Shown here: positions 16,787 through 25,415 of the stretch, piece after piece
How the letters are laid out: each line of letters starts with the position of its first letter
Position numbering within the stretch: position 1 is the first letter of the stretch
NCBI RefSeq assembly: GCF_027587195.1
Contig: NZ_JAPDDP010000067.1
Span: 1-44,161, forward strand
Direction: 5' to 3'
Length of the DNA stretch: 44,161 bases
Source of the DNA: Solirubrobacter phytolaccae
GTDB lineage: Bacteria > Actinomycetota > Thermoleophilia > Solirubrobacterales > Solirubrobacteraceae
The notes under the pieces: model-generated
Database searches by the model: none
What the model was told of the DNA's origin: nothing
The model's input: only the letters and a program-made list of their open reading frames with translations
Position numbers and translations under genes: made by a program

Positions 16787-18019
16787 TTGCCGGTCGCCGA
16801 ATCAGACGTCGATGCCGCCGCGCGGCGCCTCCAGGGCGTCGTCGCGCGCACCCCGTTGGAGCGCAACGCGCGGCTGTCGGCGCTCGCGGGCGGCGAGGTG
16901 TGGCTCAAGCGCGAGGACCTGCAGCCCGTCCGCTCGTACAAGCTGCGCGGCGCCTACAACGCGATGGCGCAGCTCGAGCGCACCGACGCCGGCGTGGTGT
17001 GCGCGAGCGCCGGCAACCACGCGCAGGGCGTCGCGTACGCATGCGCCGCGCTCGAGATCAAGGGCCGGGTCTACGTCCCGCGCACGACCCCGCGGCAGAA
17101 GCGCGAGCGGATCGCGGCGATCGGCGGCGCGTGGATCGAGGTCGTCGTCACGGGCGACACCTACGACGCCGCGGCGGCCGAGGCCACGGCCTACGCCGCG
17201 CGCAGTGGCGCCCAGCCCGTACACGCGTTCGACGACCCGTCGACCATCGCCGGACAGGGCACGGTGGCGCGCGAGATCGTCGAGCAGCTCGGCCGCGCGC
17301 CCGACCGGATCGTCGTTCCCGTCGGCGGTGGCGGCCTGCTTGCCGGCATGGTCACCTGGCTCGGAGCTCATCACCCCGAGGTCGAGCTCATCGGCGTCGA
17401 GCCCGAAGGGGCCGCGAGCATGACCGCCGCGCTGTCCGCCGGGGCGCCGGTCACGCTCGAGACGTTCGACGGGTTCGTCGACGGCGCGGCCGTCCGCACC
17501 ATCGGGGCCGCGCCGTTCGCCATCGTGCAGGGGAGCGGCGCGCGCATGCTGACGGTCGAGACCGGCGCCGTCTGCGCGGAGATGCTCGCCCTCTACCAGA
17601 CCGACGGGATCATCGCCGAGCCCGCCGGAGCGCTCGCCAGCAGCGCGATCGGACGAACGGACGGGGCGGATCGGGTCACCGTGTGCGTGCTGTCGGGTGG
17701 CAACAACGACGTCAGCCGCTACAGCGAGATCATCGAGCGCGCGCTCGTGCACGCCGGTCTCAAGCACTACTTCCTCGTCGACTTCCCGCAGGAGCCCGGC
17801 GCGCTCCGCCGCTTCCTCGACGACGTGCTCGGCCCGGACGACGACATCACGCTGTTCGAGTACGTCAAGCGCAACAGCCGCGAGACGGGCGCCGCGCTCG
17901 TCGGCGTCGAGATCGGCCGGCCCGACGATCTCGAAGGGCTGCTCGCGCGGATGGACGCGTCGCCGCTGCTGATCGAGCGCGTGGACCCGATGTCCGCCGC
18001 GTTCCGCTTCCTGATCTAG
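16787..18019 (+). CDS. ilvA: Threonine ammonia-lyase (threonine dehydratase)
   Basis: 410 residues if started at TTG 16787 ([18 protein letters not shown]); no in-frame ATG or GTG exists nearby. This cytoplasmic PLP enzyme deaminates threonine to 2-oxobutanoate, the first step of isoleucine synthesis. PLP Lys52 lies in [11 protein letters not shown], the SAGNHAQG substrate loop at 74-81 and the phosphate-binding GGGGLLAG at about 180-187. After residue 330 there is a short ACT-like regulatory region ([20 protein letters not shown], then GAALVGVEI). The length fits the short IlvA class found in actinobacteria. It diverges from the InlB-B-like gene and converges with the next gene so tightly that both stop codons share a CTAG. 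Confidence 0.92.
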   Translation: MPVAESDVDAAARRLQGVVARTPLERNARLSALAGGEVWLKREDLQPVRSYKLRGAYNAMAQLERTDAGVVCASAGNHAQGVAYACAALEIKGRVYVPRTTPRQKRERIAAIGGAWIEVVVTGDTYDAAAAEATAYAARSGAQPVHAFDDPSTIAGQGTVAREIVEQLGRAPDRIVVPVGGGGLLAGMVTWLGAHHPEVELIGVEPEGAASMTAALSAGAPVTLETFDGFVDGAAVRTIGAAPFAIVQGSGARMLTVETGAVCAEMLALYQTDGIIAEPAGALASSAIGRTDGADRVTVCVLSGGNNDVSRYSEIIERALVHAGLKHYFLVDFPQEPGALRRFLDDVLGPDDDITLFEYVKRNSRETGAALVGVEIGRPDDLEGLLARMDASPLLIERVDPMSAAFRFLI

Positions 18020-19254
18020 ATATCGCTCTGGAGGACCGTGAAGCGGACCATGGGGAGCGCGTCGAACGCCTTCCATGAGTTGGAGGCGCGGACGGCCGTG
18101 GCCCATGCGTCCACGTGCCCCGCCCAGCCGGCGATCTCGCCGTGCTCCGCGTCGCTCGCGTCCGGGCGCACGGGGCCGCCGTAGCCCCAGCGCTGCGCGG
18201 TCGGGACGCGGCCGTCCGGGACTCCATCCGCCGCGAGGCTGAGGTGGAAGACGTTCATGCCGAGGTACTCCTCGTCCTCGTCCTCGAACGTGAGCTGGCG
18301 GCCGAACGTCACCGCGTAGAAGGAGGGTCCTTCCTCGTCGACGCCCTCGTCGGCGAACACGGTCTCCACCCCGCTCTCGTGCAGCAGCAGGTCCGCGTCT
18401 TGGTCGTCCGGGACGATCCAGGCGTCCCCGTCGACGTCGACCTCGCGCTCGACCGGCGTGCGCGCCAACTCGCAGAGGAGCCGGAGCAACAGGTCGTGAT
18501 CGCCGCTCTCCCCCGCGAGCTCTTCGCCCTGCTCGCCCGGTGTGCGCGTGAACGGCACGCCGGCCCGTTCGAGCAGGCCGGCGAAGTGGTCCACGGCGCG
18601 GAACGGATGCATCGCGCCGGGCGTCGGCGGCTTCGGTGGGCGCGGCCGCCGCCGTCGGTACACCTCGTAGGACTCGCTCGGCTCGACGATGCGCTCGACT
18701 TCCCCGTCCTCGGCGTAGGTGACCGTGAACGTGCGCGTGTGCACCATGCGCCACTGCTCGCGCTTGCCCTCGGCGAACGTGCTGGTGATGGTCAGCGACC
18801 CGTCCCGCTCACGCTGGTAGCGCTCGATCGTGCTGTCGAAGTACTGCTTCCCGCGCATCCTCACGCGGGTGACGCCGACGAGCTCGCCGTCGACGCGATG
18901 CTCGCGGGCCGCGCCACCACGGAAGACGGTCGTCCAGTGGCCCTCGTGCTCGAACCGCACCATCTTCCCGCGGTCACCGGCGAGCCGCGCATACACGAGC
19001 TCGCCCTGCGCGTCACGCTCGATCCTGTCGACCGCGGCGCCGTCGGGTGGGTCGCCCTCGTGCTCGCTACCCGGCGCGACCCGCTCGTGATCGAGCTCCG
19101 CCCAGTGCGGTTCCGGCCGTTCTATGCCACTCGGAGCGGGCCGCCAGGAGCGCTGCGTCTCGCGGTCCATCAGCGCGTACTCGCGCGCCTTCAGCGCCTC
19201 ACGGTCGCTGAGCAGCGCCAGCAGCGCTTCGACGTCCGGCCGGGCATCGTCCAT
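18016..19254 (-). CDS. Hypothetical protein
   Basis: 412 residues from ATG 19254 (DDARPDVEALLALLSDREAL); the frame opens ten codons earlier. No family recognised. The first half is rich in beta strands with a repeated antiparallel pattern (VYARLAGDRGKMVRFEHEGH, then TTVFRGGAAREHRVDGE), resembling YD/RHS-like or lipoprotein-like sheets. The second half is acidic (FAGLLERAGVPFTRTPGEQG, then LTFEDEDEEYLGMNVFHLSL). No signal peptide or membrane segment. The stop codon overlaps that of ilvA on the other strand. Confidence 0.72.
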   Translation of the reverse strand: MDDARPDVEALLALLSDREALKAREYALMDRETQRSWRPAPSGIERPEPHWAELDHERVAPGSEHEGDPPDGAAVDRIERDAQGELVYARLAGDRGKMVRFEHEGHWTTVFRGGAAREHRVDGELVGVTRVRMRGKQYFDSTIERYQRERDGSLTITSTFAEGKREQWRMVHTRTFTVTYAEDGEVERIVEPSESYEVYRRRRPRPPKPPTPGAMHPFRAVDHFAGLLERAGVPFTRTPGEQGEELAGESGDHDLLLRLLCELARTPVEREVDVDGDAWIVPDDQDADLLLHESGVETVFADEGVDEEGPSFYAVTFGRQLTFEDEDEEYLGMNVFHLSLAADGVPDGRVPTAQRWGYGGPVRPDASDAEHGEIAGWAGHVDAWATAVRASNSWKAFDALPMVRFTVLQSDI

Positions 19255-19290
19255 GACACGAGCGCGTACCCGCGAGAACGACACCCCATG

Positions 19291-19615
19291 TCAGGACCCT
19301 CTGCGGCTGCGGGCGAACGCGACCTTGCCCGCGCACAGCGCGACCAGCGCGCGCGTCAGCCACGGCCGCTGATGCGTTGCCGCCCACGCCGCGAAGAACG
19401 ACGTCACCAGGCTGCCCGCCGCGCACGCCCCCATCGCGTACACCGAGCCGTTGGGGTCGCCGTCCGGGCAGCTGGTGCTGCTCCCCCCGGCACAGCGCCC
19501 CGCCCGCGATCCAGGCGAAGAACAGCGTCACCCCGGCCGCGGTGACCACCGCGATCGCGAGCCCGGTCCCGGGCGGCGCCGGCGGCGCGGGCTCGCGGTG
19601 ACCGTACGTGTCCAT
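19291..19615 (-). pseudogene. Small membrane protein gene with frameshift in a G6 run
   Basis: ATG 19615. The first frame reads MDTYGHREPAPPAPPGTG followed by a membrane helix (LAIAVVTAAGVTLFFAWIAG) and ALC, then hits six G on the coding strand (plus-strand C 19483-19488). The original frame continues as Arg/Gln-rich nonsense. Shifting by one base gives GGSSTSCPDGDPNGSVYAMG, a second helix (ACAAGSLVTSFFAAW), a third helix (LTRALVALCAGKVAFA) and TGA at 19291. The joined product of about 107 residues is an integral membrane protein of unknown function. It is divergent from the GlcG-like gene. Confidence 0.65.
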
Positions 19616-19655
19616 GGCCCGAAGGTAGTGCGAGCGCGACGGGTACCATCGGCCC

Positions 19656-20039
19656 ATGCGGCTGTCCAGGGCCCAGGCGATCGTCGATGACGTCGTCACG
19701 AACGCGTCCGGACCGGTGTGCGTGTTCGTCGCCGACACGCACGGCGAGCTGGTCGCGGCGGCGACCATGGACGGTGCCGCGCCGGACACGCGGCTGAACG
19801 CGCAGCGCAAGGCGTACACGGCCGCGCGCAGCGACGCCCGGACGACGCGGGAGCTCGCCGAGAAGGCGCGCGCCGATCCGGTCGAACGCGCGAGCTTCGA
19901 CCCGTTCTTCACGTTCTTCCTTGGCGGCGTCGCGGTGTTCGAGGACGGCTTGCGGATCGGGGCGGTCGGCGTCAGCGGCCTCCCGGGCGACACCGACGAG
20001 CGGCTCGCGCTCGACGCGATCCAGCGCACCGCGACTTAG
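19656..20039 (+). CDS. GlcG/HbpS-type (DUF336) protein
   Basis: 127 residues, ATG start. Compact single-domain protein of the GlcG/HbpS family: N-terminal helix LSRAQAIVDDVVTNAS, strand PVCVFVADTHGELVAAATMD, then the conserved LNAQRKAYTAARS helix and C-terminal GGVAVFEDGLRIGAVGVSGL with the trailing LALDAIQ helix. HbpS of Streptomyces is a haem-binding redox sensor and GlcG lies in glycolate operons; many family members have no known role. No signal peptide here, so cytoplasmic. It stands alone. Confidence 0.87.
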   Translation: MRLSRAQAIVDDVVTNASGPVCVFVADTHGELVAAATMDGAAPDTRLNAQRKAYTAARSDARTTRELAEKARADPVERASFDPFFTFFLGGVAVFEDGLRIGAVGVSGLPGDTDERLALDAIQRTAT

Positions 20040-20101
20040 GTAGCGGCGGCCGTCGACCGGCGGCGGATGCGCGCCGCGCCGACCCCGGCGACGATCGCGG
20101 C

Positions 20102-21073
20102 ATGCTCGCTCAGCGACGGTCCGAACGCCGAGTCGCCGTCGCTTCCCTCGTCGTGCTCAGCGCCGTCGGCGCCGAGCTACTGGCGGCCTACAACGACACG
20201 ACCGGCCGTCCCCTCGCGCTGCTGGGGAACCTGATCTTCTTCGCGCTGCTCTACGGGTGCCCGGCGCTCCTGATCCGCGAGCTCACGCGGCGCACCGGGC
20301 GAGGCTGGACGACGATGCTGCTGCTCTCCGCCGCCGCCGGCCTCACGCAGGCGGGCCTGCTCGATCAGTCGCTGTTCGCGGAGCGCTACGACGACGTCCG
20401 TGGCTGGGAGGAGTCGTACCGCGCGACCGCGATCGAGCCGCTGGGCGTGAGCGCGTACATGCTCCAGAACTTCCTGCTGGGTCACATCGTCTACAGCTTT
20501 TGCGCGCCGATCGCGCTCGTCGAGGCGATGTGCCCGTCCGTCGCGCGCCGTCCCTGGCTGGGGCGCGCTGGCATCGTGGTCGCCACGGGCCTGTGGTTGC
20601 TCGTCGCCGGAGCGATCTTCGCCGACGCCGGCTACGCGACGTTGCCCGAGCTCGCGGTCACGCTGACGGTCGTCGTGGCACTCATCGCCGCCGCCCTCCG
20701 CTTCGGCGGGCGCGCGAGCCGCACGAGCATGGGAGCGGGCACCCCGCGCGCCGGCACCGTGCTCGCCGTGAGCTTCGTCGCGGCGACCGCGCACGCGCTG
20801 ATGCCGGACGACTGGGTCGGAACGGCGGGCGCGTTCCTGATCGCAACCGCCGCCGCCGCGGGGCTGATCCGCGCCGCGCGCGGCAGCGCCTGGGGACTGC
20901 CGCACTGCGCGGCGCTCGCCACGGGCGTGCTCCTGAGCCGCGGGGCGCTCGCCTTCACGTACTACCCGGTCGTGGGACACACTTCCGCCGCGGCCAAGTA
21001 CGGCCACAACGTCGTCATGCTCGGCCTCGTCGTGGCGGCAGGCGTCTACGCCGCGCGCCGATCAGCGGGGTAG
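20102..21073 (+). CDS. Multi-pass membrane protein
   Basis: 323 residues from ATG 20102. About eight hydrophobic segments are visible, for example VAVASLVVLSAVGAELLAAY, LALLGNLIFFALLYGCPALL, GIVVATGLWLLVAGAIFADA, LAVTLTVVVALIAAALRF and NVVMLGLVVAAGVYAARR. A conserved-looking loop PALLIRELTRRTGRGWTTML follows the second segment. I do not recognise a transporter or enzyme motif; no PFAM family can be claimed. Its end overlaps, tail to tail, the small basic gene on the other strand (21062-21220). Confidence 0.75.
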   Translation: MLAQRRSERRVAVASLVVLSAVGAELLAAYNDTTGRPLALLGNLIFFALLYGCPALLIRELTRRTGRGWTTMLLLSAAAGLTQAGLLDQSLFAERYDDVRGWEESYRATAIEPLGVSAYMLQNFLLGHIVYSFCAPIALVEAMCPSVARRPWLGRAGIVVATGLWLLVAGAIFADAGYATLPELAVTLTVVVALIAAALRFGGRASRTSMGAGTPRAGTVLAVSFVAATAHALMPDDWVGTAGAFLIATAAAAGLIRAARGSAWGLPHCAALATGVLLSRGALAFTYYPVVGHTSAAAKYGHNVVMLGLVVAAGVYAARRSAG

Positions 21074-21220
21074 CTTGTTGTCGAGCCGCTCGTGCGCCAG
21101 CCGCCGAGCCTTGGCCTCCTGACGCCGGCTCGCGCGCTCCCCCGCCTCTCCCTGCCGATCGGCGCGGCGCTTGGCACGCCGGTCCCTGAGTCCCTGCGCC
21201 CACTTCGTGATCGCGCCCAT
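21062..21220 (-). CDS. Small basic conserved protein (52 residues)
   Basis: ATG 21220 (MGAITKWAQGLRDRRAKRRA, then DRQGEAGERASRRQEAKARR), stop at 21062, with a GAGG motif about 7 bp upstream of the start. It is almost wholly an Arg/Lys/Glu/Ala helix, a type of small protein I recall in many actinomycete genomes; function unknown. It overlaps the 3' end of the membrane protein gene by 12 bp. Confidence 0.6.
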   Translation of the reverse strand: MGAITKWAQGLRDRRAKRRADRQGEAGERASRRQEAKARRLAHERLDNKLPR

Positions 21221-21323
21221 GCTCGCCTCGCTTCGCGTTGCTTGGGACGAACCTACGCCCGGACGCACGCGGGAGTCAACGTCGGCGCGGTCACAAGTTC
21301 GCCAAGATGGCGACGTACCCGGT

Positions 21324-21863
21324 GTGGACGACGAGCGGTTGGTGCGCGAGGTGGAGCGGTCGGCGGACGCGTTCGTCGAGCTCTACCGTCGCTACGAGCA
21401 GCCGGTGCTCGGCTACTTCCGCCGTCGCGTCGACGATGCGGAGCTGGCCGCCGACCTGACGGGCGAGGTGTTCGCCCGCGCGCTCGAGGGGTTGCGGGCC
21501 CGGCGGGACATCGACCGCGGCTTCTCGGCGTGGTTGTTCGGGATCGCCCACAACGTGTTGGTGGACAGCTACCGGCGTGGGCGTGTCGACGACGAGGCGC
21601 GCCGGCGGCTCGGGATGGAGCCGGTCGCCCTGGTCGACGACGCGCTCGCTCGCATCGACGCGCTCGGCGACGAGACGACGCTGCGGGGTGCGCTGGACGC
21701 GTTGCCGCCCGAGCAGCGGGAGGCGCTCTGGGCACGCATCGTGGACGAGCGCGACTACGAGGAGATCGCCGGGGCGTTGGTCTGCTCGGAGCAGGTGGTG
21801 CGCAAGCGCGTCAGCCGCGGGCTCGCGACGCTGCGGGCGCGGCTCGGAGGTGAGTGCCAGTGA
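21324..21863 (+). CDS. ECF-type sigma-70 family sigma factor
   Basis: 179 residues from GTG 21324 (VDDERLVREVERSADAFVEL); a longer frame exists upstream but lacks coding character. Region 2 is FVELYRRYEQPVLGYFRRRV, DLTGEVFARALEGL and FSAWLFGIAHNVLVDSYRRG. Region 4 is LRGALDALPPEQREALWARI, then RDYEEIAGALVCSEQVVRKR and RGLATLRARL. No other regions, so this is the minimal ECF-like architecture that redirects RNA polymerase. Its stop overlaps the start of the next gene, which encodes a membrane-anchored protein, a usual sigma/anti-sigma layout, although that partner has no recognisable zinc anti-sigma motif. Confidence 0.9.
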   Translation: MDDERLVREVERSADAFVELYRRYEQPVLGYFRRRVDDAELAADLTGEVFARALEGLRARRDIDRGFSAWLFGIAHNVLVDSYRRGRVDDEARRRLGMEPVALVDDALARIDALGDETTLRGALDALPPEQREALWARIVDERDYEEIAGALVCSEQVVRKRVSRGLATLRARLGGECQ

Positions 21864-23002
21864 GACGCCCGGACACGACGGTGTTGCCCGAGCTCGAGCA
21901 GCAGCTGCGCGGCGCCGCGCTTCGCACCCAGCCGCGACGGCGCCGGCTCGTCTGGCCGTTGACCGCCGTCGCGGTGCTGCTCTCGGGCGCGTCGTTGGCG
22001 ACCGCCGGGGTCAAGTTGTTCGGAGACCCGGTGGCGCGCACCGCGCCCGCCGGGAACACCCGGTCGGGGCCGGGAACGACGGTGCCGGGCAGCGTGCGCC
22101 TGCTGTCGCTGCGCACCGCGGACCCGAATGGCGGAGCGCCCTGGGGCATGCGCGTGTGGAACACCTCCCGGGGAGCCGCCTGCTGGCAGGTCGGCCGTGT
22201 CGTCGGGCAGCAGGTGGGCGTGCTCGACAGGGCGGGACGCTTCCACGCGCTCCCCATCGAGCAGTCGCAGTGCCGGCCGCTCGACGCCCGCGGCACCCTC
22301 TTCGCGGTCCAGGACCAATGGATGCTCGCGAACGGGGGCGCAGAGCCGTGGACCTGCACGCCGTCCGAGCGCCCGGTGCCCGGCCGGCCCCGTTGCCTGC
22401 CGGGCAACGTACGACTCGTGCGCTACGGCTTCCTGGGCCCGGACGCGAGCGCGATCGAAGTCGGTGGTCGCCGCCACGCGGTTACCGAGGACGCCTTCCT
22501 GCTCGTCGACCGAGCCGACTTCTCCTCCCCCGAAGTGCCCGCTCCGATCGCGGTCGTCTACCGCGACGGCTCCCACGGCCCGGCGCGTGATTACCGGCTC
22601 GAGGACCCTCAGCGCGGCACGACACCGCCGGGCTACGAGCCGCTGGCCGACAACCTCCCGAGCGACGTGAGCGCCCCGCTGCGCTTCACCGCCAAGCGGC
22701 GCGGCAAGGACCTGATCTTCACGCTCAGCTTCCGTGCGCCGGTGGCGACGCGGCGCTTCGGCGTGAGCTACCGGATCGTCATCGACGGCCCGCGAGGTGG
22801 CCGCAGGTGCGACGAGCGCATGCGATTCACGGGCTTCGACACTCCCGGCGACGTGCGCCGCGGGCAACGGATCGAGGTCAAGCTCACGCCCGGCATCCAG
22901 ATCCGCTACGGCCACGGCTGGTGCCCCGGCCGCTATCGCGGCAAGGTCATCCTGCACGACAGCGCACACGTCGTCGGGCGGTTCAGCTGGACGCAGCGGT
23001 AG
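21860..23002 (+). CDS. Membrane-anchored protein co-encoded with the sigma factor
   Basis: 380 residues from GTG 21860, preferred over GTG 21854 because GGAGG (21846-21850) is then 9 bp upstream. A short cytoplasmic N-terminus (TTVLPELEQQLRGAALRTQP) leads to one membrane helix (LVWPLTAVAVLLSGASLATA). The remaining 330 residues are extracytoplasmic and beta-rich, with several cysteines (AACWQVGR, QSQCRPLD, EPWTCTP, PRCLPGN). The layout (short inner tail, one helix, large outer domain, four-base overlap with the sigma gene) suggests an anti-sigma factor or signal sensor. No HxxxCxxC zinc anti-sigma motif is present, so the role is inferred from context. Confidence 0.75.
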   Translation: MRRPDTTVLPELEQQLRGAALRTQPRRRRLVWPLTAVAVLLSGASLATAGVKLFGDPVARTAPAGNTRSGPGTTVPGSVRLLSLRTADPNGGAPWGMRVWNTSRGAACWQVGRVVGQQVGVLDRAGRFHALPIEQSQCRPLDARGTLFAVQDQWMLANGGAEPWTCTPSERPVPGRPRCLPGNVRLVRYGFLGPDASAIEVGGRRHAVTEDAFLLVDRADFSSPEVPAPIAVVYRDGSHGPARDYRLEDPQRGTTPPGYEPLADNLPSDVSAPLRFTAKRRGKDLIFTLSFRAPVATRRFGVSYRIVIDGPRGGRRCDERMRFTGFDTPGDVRRGQRIEVKLTPGIQIRYGHGWCPGRYRGKVILHDSAHVVGRFSWTQR

Positions 23003-23004
23003 CG

Positions 23005-23220
23005 CTAATCGGCCTCGCGCGGCGTCCGGCCCCAGGCCTGGTCCCAACTCGCTCCGCGGGCCTTGCGGACCGCGATCCGCGTGACCATCGCCGCCAGCAG
23101 CACGAGGAACACCGCACCGGCGACGCCGGCCGCCGTGTCCCAGCCGGCCAGCGCGCTCACGAGGAGCGCGACCATCGCCAGGGAGAGAACCGCCTCGAGC
23201 CGAGAGACCATGCGGCGCAT
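23005..23220 (-). CDS. Small two-helix membrane protein
   Basis: 71 residues from ATG 23220. Two predicted membrane helices (AVLSLAMVALLVSALAG and AGVAGAVFLVLLAAMVTRI) are followed by a basic cytoplasmic tail (VRKARGASWDQAWGRTPREA). No family recognised. It converges with the sigma operon, leaving two bases between stop codons. Confidence 0.55.
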   Translation of the reverse strand: MRRMVSRLEAVLSLAMVALLVSALAGWDTAAGVAGAVFLVLLAAMVTRIAVRKARGASWDQAWGRTPREAD

Positions 23221-23333
23221 GGTTCCAGGCGCGGAGATCTCGGTCAATCCGACAAACGCCGAATCGCTCAAAGTATTCAGAACCACCCATTCGATCTGTG
23301 CGCGAAACGTCAGGCCGGGCATCGTGTGAGGAG

Positions 23334-24674
23334 ATGACGACACCTCCCCCCTCCGCCGACTGGCTTGCACGTTGGCGTGAGACCAACTCCGACATCGCGC
23401 GACTGTCCTTCACGCACCGCATGGCCGACGCCGTGATCGACGAGCAGCGCGGCCGCGACATCCGCATCGGTGACCAGTGGCTCGCCGACTTCGCCTCCTG
23501 CAACTACCTCGGCTTCGATCTCGACCAGGAGATCCTGGACGCGATCCCCGAGTACCTCGCCAAGTGGGGGTCGCATCCGAGCTGGTCGCGGATCATCGCC
23601 AGCCCGGTGCTCTACGAGCAGATCGAGGAGCAACTCGCCGAGCTGTGCGGCACCGAGGACGCGCTGACGCTGCCCACGATCACGCACATCCACTTCAGCG
23701 TGCTGCCGGTGCTGGCGGCCGGCGGCACCGTGTTCCTGGACTCCCGCTCGCACAAGACGCTCTTCGACGGCGCGACCGCCGCGAAGGCGACCGGCGCCGA
23801 CGTCAAGACCATCGGCCACAACAACCTCGACCGGCTGCAGGCGCGCCTGGAGGCCGGCGACTGGAAGCGCCCCGGCGTGATCGCGCTGGACGGCGTGAAC
23901 TCGATGACCGGCAACCTGCCCGACCTCGTCGAGTACGCCCGCCTGGCGCGCGAGCACGACGCGATCCTCTATGTCGACGACGCGCACGGCTTCGGGGTCA
24001 TCGGGGAGCGCGACCCCGACGAGCTGTCCCCCTACGGCACCAGGGGCAACGCGATCGTCCGCCACCTCGGGGAGAGCTACGACAACGTCGTGCTGATCGG
24101 GGCGCTGTCGAAGGCGTACTCGTCGCTGATGGCGTTCCTGGCGGTCCCCACCGAGCTCAAGACGCTGCTCAAGAGCACCGCGCCACCGTACGTGTACAGC
24201 GGCCCGTCCCCGGTGGCGTCGCTGGCGACGGTGCTGGAAGGGCTGCGCGTCAACCGCGAACGCGGCGACGAGATCCGCAAGGTGCTGCACGACCGCACCA
24301 AGCGGATCCTGGACACGATCGACGAGCTCTCGCTCGACGCGGTCAACGACTCCGGGCTGCCGATCATCCAGGTCCCGCTGGCCGACCCCGACCGGGTCAG
24401 CGAGGTCGGCGACATGCTCTTCGAGCGCGGCCTGTACGTGACGATGTGCCCGTACCCGATCGTTCCGCGCCGCGAGGCCGGCTTCCGGATCCAGGTCACC
24501 GCCGCCAACGGCGAGGAGCACATCGACCGGCTCGTCAGCGCGCTGCACGAGCTCCAGGATCTCTTCCGCCGCCGCGACGACCCGCAGGCGCTCGCCCACC
24601 CCAAGCGGTTCGCGCGGACGACACCTCGCCGCCCCACCGATCGGGCCCGCAGCCGGGTGATCCCGCCACGGTGA
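23334..24674 (+). CDS. PLP-dependent alpha-oxoamine-synthase-family enzyme (KAPA synthase-like)
   Basis: 446 residues from ATG 23334, with GAGGAG directly upstream; an in-frame GTG at 23298 is less likely. Members condense an amino acid with an acyl-thioester (8-amino-7-oxononanoate synthase, glycine C-acetyltransferase, serine palmitoyltransferase, CqsA). Visible: LADFASCNYLGFDLD, THIHFSVLPVLAAGG, the DDAHGFGVIGE active-site loop, and PLP Lys260 in GALSKAYSSLMAF. No other biotin, threonine-degradation or sphingolipid genes are nearby, so the product is open. The last 25 or so residues form an Arg/Pro-rich tail beyond the normal fold. Confidence 0.85.
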   Translation: MTTPPPSADWLARWRETNSDIARLSFTHRMADAVIDEQRGRDIRIGDQWLADFASCNYLGFDLDQEILDAIPEYLAKWGSHPSWSRIIASPVLYEQIEEQLAELCGTEDALTLPTITHIHFSVLPVLAAGGTVFLDSRSHKTLFDGATAAKATGADVKTIGHNNLDRLQARLEAGDWKRPGVIALDGVNSMTGNLPDLVEYARLAREHDAILYVDDAHGFGVIGERDPDELSPYGTRGNAIVRHLGESYDNVVLIGALSKAYSSLMAFLAVPTELKTLLKSTAPPYVYSGPSPVASLATVLEGLRVNRERGDEIRKVLHDRTKRILDTIDELSLDAVNDSGLPIIQVPLADPDRVSEVGDMLFERGLYVTMCPYPIVPRREAGFRIQVTAANGEEHIDRLVSALHELQDLFRRRDDPQALAHPKRFARTTPRRPTDRARSRVIPPR

Positions 24675-24807
24675 GCACGGCCGGGCGCAGCACCTAAGCG
24701 GCCGGGCGTGGCGGGCGTGCGGGAGACCTGCGTCTCACGCGGTGCCCGCAGTTCCTGTTCCTGCGCCTGAAGCCGGCATGATCCAGCCGCTCGTGTACGG
24801 TCGCGCC

Positions 24808-25296
24808 ATGGAGCTCTGGAGCGGCGAGGCACTCGACAACCAGTACGCGACCGACTTCCTGTCCGGGCTCTCCGGCGACCCCGACGAGGACGAGCCGCAC
24901 GAGGACCCGATCGGGTTCATCCGGGAGACGCTGCAAGGCGGCCTGGGGCCCGGTCCTGTCGACTACGAACCCGGAGCGCGGGCGCTGGCCGCGGTCGCGG
25001 TCCTCGTCGCCTGGATCGAGCAGCCCGACCAGGACGCCGACCCGCTCTACGACGACGACTGGTACCAACGCGGCGTGCGAGCCGCCGAGCCGGCCTCCCG
25101 CGACCGGCAACTCGTGCGGACGGCGCTCGCCGTTGTCGAGCAGGCCATGACGCCGCAGACCGGGATGCTGCGCTTCATGGAAGGCGCCCAGCCGGGCACC
25201 AGCTTGACCGGCGGCGACTTCCACACCGACATGGCGGCCGAGCTGGAGCGCTTCAAGACGCTGCTGCACCGCGCCGCAGCCGACACGTCGCGCTGA
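24808..25296 (+). CDS. DUF4259-like hypothetical protein
   Basis: 162 residues from ATG 24808. The opening MELWSGEALDNQYATDFLSG and the following FIRETLQGGL and GARALAAVAVLVAWI segments resemble DUF4259 proteins (xWGxGxFDNDxAxDFxxxL ... AAAEVVAA). These are small cytoplasmic proteins often found among immunity genes; their biochemical role is unknown. The C-terminal half is a helical acidic extension (GGDFHTDMAAELERFKTLLH). It is transcribed alone. Confidence 0.6.
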   Translation: MELWSGEALDNQYATDFLSGLSGDPDEDEPHEDPIGFIRETLQGGLGPGPVDYEPGARALAAVAVLVAWIEQPDQDADPLYDDDWYQRGVRAAEPASRDRQLVRTALAVVEQAMTPQTGMLRFMEGAQPGTSLTGGDFHTDMAAELERFKTLLHRAAADTSR

Positions 25297-25415
25297 AGGT
25301 CGGCCGCGACAGGATTGGCGTCGAGCTCTTCGCGCAGCTCCTCCAGCGGCGTCGTGCACACGATGAGGGACAAGGTGCCGCCGGAGCGCGGCGAGTCTAC
25401 GCAAACGACGCGCAC
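25297..25415 (-). other. Possible short coding segment, unassigned
   Basis: On the minus strand the frame from ATG 25415 (RVVCVDSPRSGGTLSLIVCT, then TPLEELREELDANPVAADLQ) has strong G/C third positions, but then runs antisense through the 3' half of the DUF4259-like gene. A one-base shift would end it near the stop of that gene. It might be a small gene with another frameshift, or chance; I do not assign a product. Confidence 0.25.
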
